A stretch of 64,000 nucleotides of DNA, from NCBI GenBank assembly GCA_951799425.1, contig OX637398.1, forward strand, positions 22,950,270-23,014,269, written 5' to 3'. The notes beneath the pieces are model-generated. The model ran no database searches. It saw only the letters and a program-made list of their open reading frames with translations, and was not told the DNA's origin. Source of the DNA: Ilex aquifolium. Taxonomy: Eukaryota; Streptophyta; Magnoliopsida; Aquifoliales; Aquifoliaceae. A program made the translations under genes and the position numbers. Of the stretch, positions 1 to 9,147 are shown piece by piece (the stretch's first letter is position 1; every line of letters begins with the position of its first letter).

Positions 1-126
1 TTAGGGTGAAGGAAATTGTTAAGTTAAATTTTGTATATGCCTTGTGCTTAAATCAAGACATCCTACATATCACTTTAGTTTATATCTTGCACACCAAGGA
101 AACTAAGTTGTGAATTGATGTACAGG
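1..126 (+). other. chromovirus leader upstream of gag
   Basis: This is the untranslated leader between the missing primer site and gag. It aligns by eye with the leader of the minus-strand copy at about 6845-6960; both end in TGTGAATTGATGT followed by ACAG or GCAG and then GATG. The CAG just before the gag start resembles a 3' splice acceptor, so a leader intron is possible but unproven. Confidence 0.55.
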
Positions 127-870
127 ATGAACGGCGAACAAGGACGGGGACGCGGACGTGGCCGTGGCCGTGGAGGTCAAGCAAATCCACCACCACCACC
201 ACCTCCGGATACCATGCAAGGCATTTACCAATGCTTGAGGGAGCTCACCACTTTGGTACAAAACCAAAATGGTAACAACAACCACAATGGTGGAGCTCAT
301 CCTCTCGCTCAAGTACCGGGCAATGGGAACGGAGACCGAATGATGATAGCTCTTCGGGAATTCTTAAGACAACGACCACCCAACTTCCAAGGGAGCTCCA
401 ATCCTTTGGAGGCGGATAGATGGATCCGCCGAGTGAAGAAGATCTGTGATGGCATGGGAGTTGTCAAGGAGTTGAGAGTTGGTTTGGCGACCTACCTGTT
501 TGAGGGGGAGGCCGACTATTGGTGGGATGCTATAAAGAGGAGAAGAGACACCGACACACTCACTTGGGAAGAATTCGATCAACTTTTCCAAGATAAATAC
601 TTCTCTGAATCGGTCAGAGACCGAATGAAGGCGGATTTTCTTGCACTAAGACAGGGTAGTATGACCGTGGCTGAGTATGAGAGGCGGTTCGACAAGCTCT
701 CCCGTTATGCTACGGGATTTATATCTACTGAGGCCGACAGGGCCAAGCGCTTCGAGCAGGGTCTGAGGCCGGTCATTAGGGAGAAGTTGGTAGCTCTCAG
801 GATCCATGATTTTGGGGACCTGGTGGACAGAGCTGCACTGGTAGAGAGAGACATAGAGGATAGCCAGTGA
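118..870 (+). CDS. gag: Gag of chromovirus copy 1
   Basis: Capsid/nucleocapsid precursor that would form the cytoplasmic virus-like particle. The N-terminus is an Arg-Gly tract (GRGRGRGRGRG) followed by seven prolines, a low-complexity start also present in the second copy. The Retrotrans_gag domain follows, with recognisable pieces such as FQGSSNPLEADRWI, then YLFEGEADYWWD, then the F..F..KYFSESVRDRMK block and MTVAEYERRFDKLSRYAT. I chose the ATG at 118; the ATG at 127 (MNGEQ) is equally good and is the one conserved in the second copy. The frame ends at a TGA (868-870) followed by another TGA (871-873). The second copy has CGA at the first position, so this stop is a private CpG-type mutation and the true protein continued into the zinc knuckle and protease. 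Confidence 0.85.
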   Translation: MYRMNGEQGRGRGRGRGRGGQANPPPPPPPDTMQGIYQCLRELTTLVQNQNGNNNHNGGAHPLAQVPGNGNGDRMMIALREFLRQRPPNFQGSSNPLEADRWIRRVKKICDGMGVVKELRVGLATYLFEGEADYWWDAIKRRRDTDTLTWEEFDQLFQDKYFSESVRDRMKADFLALRQGSMTVAEYERRFDKLSRYATGFISTEADRAKRFEQGLRPVIREKLVALRIHDFGDLVDRAALVERDIEDSQ

Positions 871-1620
871 TGACCGGGCTTCTCGAGAGGAGGTCTGATC
901 CGGATGGGTGCTAGCACTAGTGGGGCACAGAGACCGACACCATACCGTCGCCCAGACCAGACAGGTGGACAGCGACTTTTGACAGCCCTAGGAGAGGGAG
1001 ACATTCAGACTAGAGCCGGTATTACCCCATGATCCTGCTTTGCATGCGGAGGTGTGGGACATTTTCGGATGCATTGCCCAGTTTTCCCACCTCAGGGGCC
1101 TATCCAGACCGCCAGACAGGTACCAGCAGCCCAACCACCACCACCGAGGCCTGCACCGCAGCGACCGATACATGCTCAAGCCCCCGGCGGCGCCAACCAA
1201 GGGCGAGTATTTGCTTTGACTCAGTCGGAGGAGGACATTGCCAATGCCATTGTGGAAGGTATCGTCCTTATTTGTAATTCTTGGGCCCGAATATTATTTG
1301 ACCCCAGTGCAACCCACTCATTTGTACGCACGACATATGCACTTGATTTGGGATTGAGTTTCGCGAAGCTAGAGCATGTTATGAATATTAGCTTGCCCAC
1401 GGGAGGACGGTTAGATACTAGCCGAGTCTGCAAGGGTTGCATGCTTCGCATTGGGGAACACGAATTGATTATGGATTTCATTGCTTTAGAAATAAAGGGG
1501 TATGATGTGATTTTCGGGATGAACTTGTTGTCCGCTTTCTGGGCGGTAATGGATTGTTTCCGCAAGCGGATTACATTTCAGTTACCGGGAGGAGTCGTTT
1601 TTAGTTTTGTGAATAACTGA
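871..1620 (+). pseudogene. zinc knuckle plus aspartic protease region of chromovirus copy 1
   Basis: This continues gag in the same frame. A CX2CX4HX4C zinc knuckle (CFACGGVGHFRMHC) lies at about 1036-1077, just after an in-frame TGA at 1030-1032, so it is separated from gag by stops. From about 1210 the retropepsin-like protease follows. Its active site, normally Asp-Ser/Thr-Gly in this lineage (LFDSGATHSF type), reads LFDPSATHSF. The Asp is kept but the next two residues are Pro-Ser, which should abolish activity. The stretch DVIFGMNLLSAFWAVMDC is the usual flap-distal motif. Another in-frame TGA at 1618-1620 separates protease from RT. A broken polyprotein segment. Confidence 0.8.
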
Positions 1621-1683
1621 GATTCTTTCCATCCATTTCCTACTACGGGTAGTAGATTCTTAAAAGCGAAAGCGGGAAGTCAA

Positions 1684-4641
1684 TTGAGTTTCTTAGCTAG
1701 ATTGATGGGAGATGACAGGGATAAACTCCACACGGATGTGGTGTTAATTGTATCGGAGCTTTCATATGTTTTTCCCGAAGAATTACCCGGATTACCGCCA
1801 CATAGGGAAATTGAATTCAAGATCGATCTCTATCCGGGAACCGAACCCATATCTATTGCTCCCTACCAGATGACACCTTTGGAGTTGAAGGAGCTAAGGA
1901 AGCAGTTGGATCATTTGTTGGCGATTGGGTTTATCCGTCTAAGCACTTCACCCTGGGGAGCCCCGGTCCTCTTTGTGAAGAAAACGGATGAGACTCTACG
2001 GTTGTGCACGGATTACCGGAGGTTAAATCGGGTTACCGTGAAGAATAAGTATCCGTTGCCAAGAATTGATGATTTATTTGATCAGTTGAAGGGTTCGAAG
2101 TATTACTCAACGATTGATCTTTGCACGGGGTATCATCAGCTGCGGATTAAGGAGGAGGATATTCCTAAGACTGCTTTCCGTACCCGGTATGGTCATTTCG
2201 AGTATACGGTGATGCCGTTCGGATTGACTAATGCCCCTGTAGCCTTCATGGATTTGATGCACAGAGTCTTCCGGCCTTACCTCAATCAATTTGTCATTGT
2301 GTTTATTGATGACATATTGGTTTACTCACAGACTGAGGAGGAACATGCTCATCATCTCTCTATGGTGCTACAAACATTGAGAGAACATAAGTTATATGCG
2401 AAGATGAGCAAGTGTGAGTTTTGGATGAAGAAAGTGAAGTTCCTTGGCCATGTTGTGTCCGAACAAGGAGTAGCGGTCGATTCCGCAAAGATTGAGGCCG
2501 TGATGAAATGGGAACCACCGAAGAACGTGACAAAAGTACGGAGTTTCTTGGGGTTAGCCGGCTATTATCGTAGGTTTGTGGAAGGGTTCTCCAAGCTTGC
2601 GATGCCGATGACTCGCCTTACAAAGAAGGGGGAGAAATTTTCGTGGACTCAAGCGTGTGAACTAGCTTTCCGCACCTTGAAGGAGAAGTTGACGACGGCA
2701 CCTATCCTCATTATTCCGAGTAGTGGGGAAGGCTACGATGTCTACACCGATGCTTCACTACGAGGCTTGGGATGCGTTCTAATGCAAGGAGGGAAGGTAG
2801 TGGCTTATGGCTCGAGGCAACTCAAGGTGCATGAGCAGAATTATCCCACACACAACTTGGAGCCGGCAGCGGTGGTGTTTGCTCCTAAGTTGTGGAGATG
2901 TTATTTATACGGGGATAAATTTCAAGTGTTCTCGGACCATAAAAGCCTCAAGTATATCTTCACACAGAAAGACTTGAATCTCCGGCAGAGAAGGTGGATT
3001 GAGTACCTGGAAGATTATGAGTTCACGCTCAACTACCATCCGGGGAAGGCCAATGTAGTTGCCGACGCTCTTAGCAGGAAGTCTCGGGGTGAAATCAATT
3101 CTCTTGCGGTAAATAGGTGGAAAATGATTGATGCATTGGAGGAGTACGATCTATGGGTGGATGGACCGGAGTATCAACCATATCTATTCAACCTTGTAGC
3201 TCAACCGACGCTTCTGCAACGAGTGGTGGAGTTGCAATGCCTGGATTCGGAACTCGATTTAATTAGAGCCCGATTGGAGAATGGAGAAGTGATGGAAGGA
3301 TGGTCTTGGAAGAATGGAGAGTTGAGATATGGGGAGAATCTATGTGTTCCCAATGATTCGTCCCTAAAGGAGGAAATACTTGGAGAGTGTCATCGCTCCA
3401 AGTTTGCTATCCACCCAGGTAGCACAAAGATGTATAGGGACATGAAGTGTCAATACTGGTGGAGGGGAATGAAGCGAGATGTGGCCAAGTATGTGGCAAA
3501 ATGTGCGGTGTGCCAGCAGGTGAAGATTGAGCATCAAAGGCCAGGAGGAGTCCTACAGTCTTTGCCTATTCCAGAGTGGAAGTGTGATCATATCACCATG
3601 GACTTCGTGTCGGGTTTACCACGAACGTCGTGCGGGCATAATGCAGTGTGGGTCATTGTGGATAGACTCACCAAGTCTGCTCACTTTTTGGGTATGAAGA
3701 CCACGGATACATTCGAGACTTTGAGCCAGCTGTATATCCGTGAGATAGTGAGGTTACACAGCGTTCCGCTCTCGATTGTGTCGGATCGTGACTCTAGGTT
3801 TGTGGCGAGATTCTGGCAGAGTCTACAACAAGCAATGGGGACGGAGTTACATTTCAGTACGGCTTTTCATCCCCAAACGGATGGCCAATCCGAGAGGGTG
3901 ATACAGATTGTGGAGGATATGTTACGCACTTGCGCGTTGGACTTCAAGGGAAGTTGGAATGACCACTTACCGTTGGTGGAGTTTGCTTACAACAATAGCT
4001 ATCAGGAAAGTATTGGGATGGCACCGTATGAAGCATTGTATGGAAGACCATGCCGATCACCGACGTGTTGGTTAGAAGCAGGCAAGAGTAGTTTGTTGGG
4101 ACCGGACATTGTTCGAGAAACTACAGAGAAGATTCAACTCATCCGAGAGAGGCTACGGACGGCGCAAAGTAGACAGAAGAGCTATGCGGACCACAGACGA
4201 AGACCCTTAGAATTCAAGGTGGGAGACTACGTATTTCTCAAGGTGTCACCCAAGAAGGGCGTGTTTCGATTCGGCAAGAAGGGGAAGTTAGCGCCAAGAT
4301 ATACCAGACCGTTTGAGATAATCAAAGCGGTAGGCAAGGCGGCATATCAACTTCGACTACCAGCCCAGCTATCCGGAGTACATGATGTGTTCCACGTGTC
4401 CATGTTGAGAAGGTGTCACTCGGATGCAACTCCAGTCGTGAACTTGGAGGAGATTGAAATCCAAGACGGATCAACCTACGAAGAACAATTGGTAGAAATT
4501 CTCGACGCCCAGGAAAAAGTGCTTCGCAACAAAATTATCAGATTGGTGAAGGTTTTGTGGCAACACCATGGAGTGGAGGAAGCTACATGGGAACCGGAGC
4601 AAGAAATGCGGGAGAAGTATCTATATTTGTTCGCTACTTGA
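1684..4641 (+). CDS. pol: Pol of chromovirus copy 1: RT, RNase H, integrase, chromodomain
   Basis: A 985-residue open frame that copies element RNA to DNA and integrates it. Residue numbers count from the first codon of the open frame, which is not a true start. RT has an intact FIDD catalytic box at 207-210 and the [10 protein letters not shown] motif. RNase H begins near [10 protein letters not shown] (Asp about 356) and ends with the VVADALSRK motif. Integrase has an HHCC zinc finger (IHPG..., CAVC at about 607-610) and a DDE set at Asp640, Asp701 and Glu737 with the expected 35-residue spacing. A chromodomain (YLVE-like core, [12 protein letters not shown]) closes the protein and would target insertion to heterochromatin. 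The RT to chromodomain part looks intact, but upstream stops mean it cannot be made as one Gag-Pol without readthrough. Confidence 0.92.
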   Translation: MSFLARLMGDDRDKLHTDVVLIVSELSYVFPEELPGLPPHREIEFKIDLYPGTEPISIAPYQMTPLELKELRKQLDHLLAIGFIRLSTSPWGAPVLFVKKTDETLRLCTDYRRLNRVTVKNKYPLPRIDDLFDQLKGSKYYSTIDLCTGYHQLRIKEEDIPKTAFRTRYGHFEYTVMPFGLTNAPVAFMDLMHRVFRPYLNQFVIVFIDDILVYSQTEEEHAHHLSMVLQTLREHKLYAKMSKCEFWMKKVKFLGHVVSEQGVAVDSAKIEAVMKWEPPKNVTKVRSFLGLAGYYRRFVEGFSKLAMPMTRLTKKGEKFSWTQACELAFRTLKEKLTTAPILIIPSSGEGYDVYTDASLRGLGCVLMQGGKVVAYGSRQLKVHEQNYPTHNLEPAAVVFAPKLWRCYLYGDKFQVFSDHKSLKYIFTQKDLNLRQRRWIEYLEDYEFTLNYHPGKANVVADALSRKSRGEINSLAVNRWKMIDALEEYDLWVDGPEYQPYLFNLVAQPTLLQRVVELQCLDSELDLIRARLENGEVMEGWSWKNGELRYGENLCVPNDSSLKEEILGECHRSKFAIHPGSTKMYRDMKCQYWWRGMKRDVAKYVAKCAVCQQVKIEHQRPGGVLQSLPIPEWKCDHITMDFVSGLPRTSCGHNAVWVIVDRLTKSAHFLGMKTTDTFETLSQLYIREIVRLHSVPLSIVSDRDSRFVARFWQSLQQAMGTELHFSTAFHPQTDGQSERVIQIVEDMLRTCALDFKGSWNDHLPLVEFAYNNSYQESIGMAPYEALYGRPCRSPTCWLEAGKSSLLGPDIVRETTEKIQLIRERLRTAQSRQKSYADHRRRPLEFKVGDYVFLKVSPKKGVFRFGKKGKLAPRYTRPFEIIKAVGKAAYQLRLPAQLSGVHDVFHVSMLRRCHSDATPVVNLEEIEIQDGSTYEEQLVEILDAQEKVLRNKIIRLVKVLWQHHGVEEATWEPEQEMREKYLYLFAT

Positions 4642-4670
4642 GGTAAGTTTCGAGGACGAAACTTTCTTGA

Positions 4671-4682
4671 AGGGGGGTGGAT
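4671..4682 (+). other. polypurine tract of chromovirus copy 1
   Basis: AGGGGGGTGGAT lies directly before the LTR start TGTAACACCCC and primes plus-strand DNA synthesis. The upstream sequence CGAGGACGAAACTTTCTTG is almost identical to that next to the LARD polypurine tract at 11347-11382 on the other strand, which ties the two elements to one lineage. Confidence 0.85.
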
Positions 4683-4864
4683 TGTAACACCCCGCATTTT
4701 CTTTTATCTATGTATATAGATATATATGAAATAATATGTTGAAATTTGTTTTTTTTAATAAAAATATGTAATTTTAGGTCCTAGAACCTGTATTAAATAG
4801 GTTTGGTGTAGAAATGTGTTGGAGAGGTTTGGGATGGATGGAGCAAAAATCTGTCAATCAAACC

Positions 4865-4976
4865 GTACCGGTACGATACCGTACCGGTACCGCGTACCGG
4901 TACGACTACTCCAGTAGCTTAACCGTACCGGTACCTCGTACCGGTACTATACCGTACCGGTACCGCGTACCGGTAC
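4865..4976. repeat. seven copies of palindrome GTACCGGTAC in LTR U3
   Basis: Perfect 10-bp palindromes start at 4865, 4881, 4894, 4925, 4938, 4954 and 4967. They are organised in two similar 60-bp units (4861-4920 and 4921-4980), so a block was duplicated. They lie 182-293 bp into the LTR. Every core has CCGG, giving a symmetrical CG and CHG methylation target. Confidence 0.95.
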
Positions 4977-5609
4977 GCTTTTTCTGACACTCGCCGAACA
5001 GTTAAAAAGTCGGGATTTTTGGGTTTAAAACACCACCTCAAGCTCTCATTTGCCCCATTCTTCATTCCACTCTCACCCTAAACACTTTAGAACCCTAGGA
5101 GAGAAAGAAAGGAAGAGAGAAACTCAAGATCAAAAGGGAAAAACACAAGATTTAAGGGTGATTCAAGATTCAAGCCCTAGATTTCAAGAACACAAAGGTA
5201 GGGGTTTTCTTTCACTCACTTACATTGAGGCTAGGGTATTTATATATGTATGCTTTGACTATCAAGAGTATATATATGCTATGGAATCATCATCTCTTAG
5301 GCTTTTTGGCAAATATTACATGTTTTGAACAAAGTTAGGGTTTAATACCCATGAAATCTCTTCTCTAGTTTTAAAACCCTCATTTTTGGAGAGTGATGTA
5401 TTTCCTTCTTAAATGCTTTCTTTATTATGGATTTTCGAAACCTTAGTGCTTTGTGTTGGGTAGAAAAATGATGTTATTGTGATCTCATGTATTTCCTTTG
5501 TTGGTTGTGGAATTGTTACATGATACATTTTGGGGATTTTGGATAGATGCTTGTAATTTGACATAAATGTTGGAATGGTATGCTTGGTTGGGTTGTGGTG
5601 ATGTACATG

Positions 5610-5775
5610 AGAGAGAGGTTCATTGTAAGGATGCTCATTCCTTCTCAAGAGGTTCCTTGTAAGGATGCTTGAGAAACCAAGCCTTGAGGGTGAGAGGTTC
5701 CTCGTAAGGATGCTCATGCCAAAAGAGGACATTATGTGATTTCCTCAAGAGGTTCCTTGTAAGGATGCTTGGGAA
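5610..5775 (+). repeat. decayed tandem repeat, GAGGTTCCTTGTAAGGATGC unit
   Basis: Four imperfect copies of the unit at about 5612, 5650, 5694 and 5748. This is the same unit, in opposite orientation, as the well-preserved 51-bp array at 7653-7907 of the second copy, and it is therefore an LTR feature. Confidence 0.85.
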
Positions 5776-5785
5776 ACAATGTAGT

Positions 5786-6844
5786 GATTGGAATGGCCTC
5801 TGCTGTTGTAGTGACCTCGGTGGTGGTGGCTTGTCTGCTTGTACTTGTCCTGCTGTCTAGATAGTCCTCTGAGGTGGAAAAATCGGACAATGCACCCGAA
5901 TATGTCCCACACCTCCACATGCAAAGCAGGATCATGGGTTAGTGCCTGCTTCCTCTGGTACACCTCCGGCCCCTCGGGCTATCTGAGGTCTAGGTCCCAC
6001 TGCCTGGTCTGGGCGACGATAAGGTGCCGTTCTTTGAACTCCACTGCTGCCAGCACCAGTCCGGATCGGACCTCCCCTCGCAAAGCTCTGTCATCGCTGG
6101 GTGTCCTCCGTGTCCCTCTCCACTAGTATAGCTCTGTCGACAAGATCCCCATACTCCCGGATCTTGAGAGCCACCAGCTTCTCCTGGATAGCATGCCTCA
6201 AGCCCTGCTCAAAGAGTTTGGCCCTCTTGGCCTCAGTAGATATGAATTATGTGGCGTAGCGGGATAACTCGTCGAACTTCCTCTCGTATTCCGTCACGGT
6301 CATGCTCCCCTGTCGTAGAGCAAGAAAATCGGCGCTCATTTTGTCCCTAACTGATTCAGAAAAGTACTTGTCTTGGAAGATTTGGTCAAACTCCCCCAAG
6401 TGAGTGCATCCGTGGTCCTCCTTCTTTTCACTGAGTCCCACCAATGGTCGGCCTCTCCCTCTAATAGGTAAGTAGTCAAGCCGACCCTAAGATCCTCGGC
6501 TATCCCCATGCCATCACATATCTTCTTCACTCGGCGGATCCATCTATCCGCATCCAAGGGGTTAGAGCTCCCTTGGAAGGTAGGCGGGTGTTGCCTCAGA
6601 AATTCCTGAAGAACTACCATCCTTCGGTTGCCGTCCCCGTTGCCCGGCACTTGAGCTAAAGGATGAGCTCCTCCATTATGGTTGTTCCCATTCTGGTGTT
6701 GTACCAAAGTGGTGAGCTCCCTCAAACACTGATAAATGTCATTTATTGCATCAGGAGGTGGTGGCGGTGGTGGGTTTGCTTGACCTCCACGACTCCGACC
6801 ACGCCCACGTCCACGTACACGTTCACCGTCCATCCTGCACATCA
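5786..6844 (-). pseudogene. Gag and zinc knuckle of chromovirus copy 2
   Basis: The start is the ATG at 6842-6844 (MCRMDGERVRGRGRGRSRGG), giving the same Arg-Gly and polyproline N-terminus as copy 1. The Retrotrans_gag domain is read to about 6400, where a one-base loss in the run for TWGEFDQ shifts the frame; it continues at 6444-6247. A TAA follows RYAT. Farther on, CGA is present where copy 1 has its private TGA, but the next TGA and the TGA before the zinc knuckle (CFACGGVGHIRVHC) are shared with copy 1. A TAG lies shortly after the knuckle. The segment stops at the inversion junction, and the protease is absent. Confidence 0.85.
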
Positions 6845-7005
6845 ATTCACAATTTAGTTTCATTGATGTACAAGACTTCCTAAATATCACTTTAATCTAA
6901 AGCATAAGGTTCATATAAAATTAGACCAACAATTTCTTTCAACCTAATCCTACTTCCCTAGTGGTAATTCATAACCTACAGCTCCCATGTAAGACCTAAA
7001 GCCTA

Positions 7006-7018
7006 GGCTCTGATACCA
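7006..7018 (-). other. primer binding site, initiator tRNA-Met
   Basis: The reverse complement reads TGGTATCAGAGCC, the standard plant tRNA-iMet primer site. It lies 5 nt inside the LTR end (TGTAACGCCCC at 7024 on +). It fixes the orientation and internal boundary of copy 2. Confidence 0.9.
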
Positions 7019-7652
7019 AAATTTGTAACGCCCCAAAATCCACCGACATTACAATTTAAAACCATTCACATCATGAGAGCAACTAATAAATTTCATAAAC
7101 AAAGAAACTTTCATTCATCATCCAAAAGAATAGACCAAACCATGGTCATTACATCCAAAAGAATATGCCCAACTATGGCAACTACATTCCAAAAATCAAC
7201 TATTAATTTGCAGCGGAATAACAAAAATATTAATATGAACAATGTTTCCAAAAGGAATCCCCTCGTCTAGCACGTAATAAGAAAGATCCTATGTAGTTTC
7301 CTCTGGATCTACACGCCCATCAACTTGAGTTTCCCAATGCACCTGCTCATCAACTCCGAGCCCTTCCTCTAAATCATAGCCTGAAAATATATTATTTGTA
7401 GGGGGTGAGCACTAAGCTCTGTAGCAACATCCTCCCAAACTCAAACAAGGTTTAGAAAACATGTAAACCAGTCGGTCTCATTTCACAAATATCATATAGA
7501 TAACTTTTGAAGGAAAATCATGACATTTTAATAGATCTTTAGTTTACGAACAACAATAAAATTAAACGGAGAGGTGAAACCGATTACCAACATGGAGCCA
7601 TAAAATTTCCCAAAAGTAAACCAATAACCCACACATGGTATAATATTGTTCT

Positions 7653-7907
7653 CTTTGGCATGAGCATCCTTACAAAGAACCTCTCACCCTCAAGATTTGG
7701 TTTCTTTGGCATGAGCATCCTTACAAGGAACCTCTCACCCTCATGGTCTTGTTTCTTTGGCTTGAGCATCCTTACAAGGAACCTCTCACCCTTACGGTCT
7801 TGTTTCTTTGGCATGAGCATCCTCACAAGGAACCTCTCACCCTTACGATCTTGTTTCTTTGGCATGAGCATCCTTACAAGGAACCTCTCACCCTCACGTT
7901 CATCCAA
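7653..7907 (-). repeat. minisatellite, five copies of a 51-bp unit
   Basis: CTTTGGC(A/T)TGAGCATCC starts at 7653, 7704, 7755, 7806 and 7857, an exact 51-bp period. Because 51 is a multiple of three and the unit lacks stops in some frames, long spurious frames appear on both strands with a 17-residue repeat (GERFLVRMLMPKKQDRK on -). It lies in the transcribed part of the LTR, and I do not regard it as coding. Confidence 0.95.
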
Positions 7908-8848
7908 ACAATCATACAAGAAATACAATGTCCACAATTTCTCAAAAACAACAAGCCATTCCCAAAATTCCCCAAATTTCTCATAAACTAGCACAATAGA
8001 GACAATGTGAGAAAATATACAAGAGATCCTCATAAATATCATTTTGTGGTTCAATTTCAAGCACTAAAGTTTTTGAATTCAAGAATCAATGAAAAATCAA
8101 GAGAAAAACCCCTTTTCCTTGAGAACTAGGGTTTGAGACCAAGAAAATAGTTTTAATGGTGATTCCACCATAGCATTGTTTAAAACATGACCACATTTGC
8201 ATAAATATCAAGAATCAACAATTTCATAGCAAGTATATAAGATTTAGAGTCAAAAGAATGTATATATATGTATGACCTAGCCCCAATGCAAGAGAATGGA
8301 AGAAAACCCTACCTTGAGTCAAGATTTCCAAGCTAAACCCAAGCTCTATAGATCTCCTTCCTCCCTTTTCTTTCTCCCTTAATCTTCCTTTAGGGTTATA
8401 AGAGGTGGGGGGTGAGATTGGAGTGAAAGAAATGAGGGAAAATGGAAGGACATGGTGTTATAAAGCTGCCCAATCCGGATTTTTACTGTTCACAGGGCCA
8501 AAAATTACATTTTTCCTTGAAATTACAATTTTGCCACTAACTATCTCCATTTTGATCTCTATGACCACCCTAAAGTTTTTAGACGTTCCGAATTCATTTT
8601 TAATGTTGTTTTATCCTAAAAACATTTAATTTTATGATTTATCATACTACTAAAGTAAATTTACCGGAATTTTAAAATACAAGGTCTATGTACATTCTTA
8701 ATCGCTTGACCCCTCTTAGACCCAACATACCACCATCCATAGGATCTACTACACCATCCCCACTATTTGAGACAAATAAGGATGAAAGGGTAGCTTGGGG
8801 ATAGCTCAGGAGAGGAGGAAATCAGAAAATCAGGAAGTCGGCCAAACC

Positions 8849-8914
8849 GTACCGGTATGCGTACCGGTACGCTAAGGCTTCTGGAGTTGGTCGTACCGGT
8901 ACGCGTACCGGTAC
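8849..8914. repeat. GTACCGGTAC palindrome cluster, copy 2 LTR
   Basis: Perfect copies at 8861-8870, 8893-8902 and 8905-8914, and a decayed copy (GTACCGGTAT) at 8849. Same motif as copy 1 but a different number and spacing, so the array has been remodelled since the copies split. Confidence 0.9.
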
Positions 8915-9035
8915 GCTTTGCCTGATCTGCCCCAATTGCCCTGTGCATTCACATTTCACATTTCCACTCCATTCCAAACCCTTCCAAAACCAACCCAAAC
9001 TTATACAACATACATTTGTATATCAACATAGTTGG

Positions 9036-9147
9036 TATAAGTTCTATTACATGTGGGAGTTTACAAGCTTGGAGAATATCCTTAAATCCCTCCCAACATT
9101 GATAAAAAGTTTCTCCATCTTTCACACAAAAATTAATGATTTGACGT
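9036..9147 (-). pseudogene. Athila-type Gag fragment, part 2 (split by LARD)
   Basis: The - strand reads IINFCVKDGETFYQCWEGFKDIL, close to the conserved Athila gag block (DGES-YEAWERFKDLL type). Reading continues across the LARD into 16771-16936 with the frame preserved once one target duplication is removed. The boundary with the chromovirus LTR near 9036 is approximate. Confidence 0.65.

Larger units (their letters stand above)
1..5785 (+). mobile_element. Ty3/gypsy chromovirus (Tekay/Del-like), 5' LTR outside window, 3' LTR truncated
   Basis: The order gag, zinc knuckle, protease, RT, RNase H, integrase, chromodomain, polypurine tract and LTR reads continuously on the + strand. The C-terminal chromodomain and a primer site matching initiator tRNA-Met in the sister copy at 7006-7018 place it among plant chromoviruses. 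The 5' LTR would lie left of position 1. The 3' LTR begins at 4683 and is cut near 5785, where sequence switches to the opposite strand of a second copy. All coding blocks share one frame, broken by four TGA codons. Confidence 0.9.
4683..5785 (+). mobile_element. 3' LTR of chromovirus copy 1, truncated
   Basis: Starts with TGTAACACCCC after the polypurine tract. It aligns with the LTR of the - strand copy (7024-9035) through the block TAGGGTTTTCTT...GGCTAGG...TATATATGTAT. It carries a palindrome cluster (4865-4976), a TTTAAAA-type AT motif near 5030, and a decayed 40-50 bp tandem repeat (5610-5775). The terminal part, including the CA end, is missing because the sequence joins reverse-strand gag near 5785. 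Confidence 0.8.
5786..9035 (-). mobile_element. chromovirus copy 2, 5' LTR and gag only
   Basis: On the - strand: LTR remnant, tRNA-Met primer site, leader, gag and zinc knuckle, then an abrupt end near 5786 against the LTR of copy 1. Everything from protease to the 3' LTR is lost. It is the same family as copy 1: same gag start, same LTR minisatellite, same palindrome. Confidence 0.85.
7024..9035 (-). mobile_element. 5' LTR of chromovirus copy 2, start truncated
   Basis: The LTR end is the TGTAACGCCCC at 7024 (+ strand). About 2 kb follow, including a 51-bp minisatellite (7653-7907), the block shared with copy 1 (8220-8330), and the palindrome cluster (8849-8914). By alignment with copy 1, the first ~80 bp of the LTR are missing; near 9035 the sequence changes to Athila gag. 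Confidence 0.75.

Noticed and set aside
4865..4976. Regularly spaced palindromic repeats as a CRISPR-like array
   Set aside because: Spacers are 1-21 bp, the repeats are 10 bp, the sequence is a plant LTR and no cas genes exist.
7584..8060. 158-codon - strand ORF with 17-residue repeats
   Set aside because: It is produced by the 51-bp LTR minisatellite, and the opposite strand is also open.
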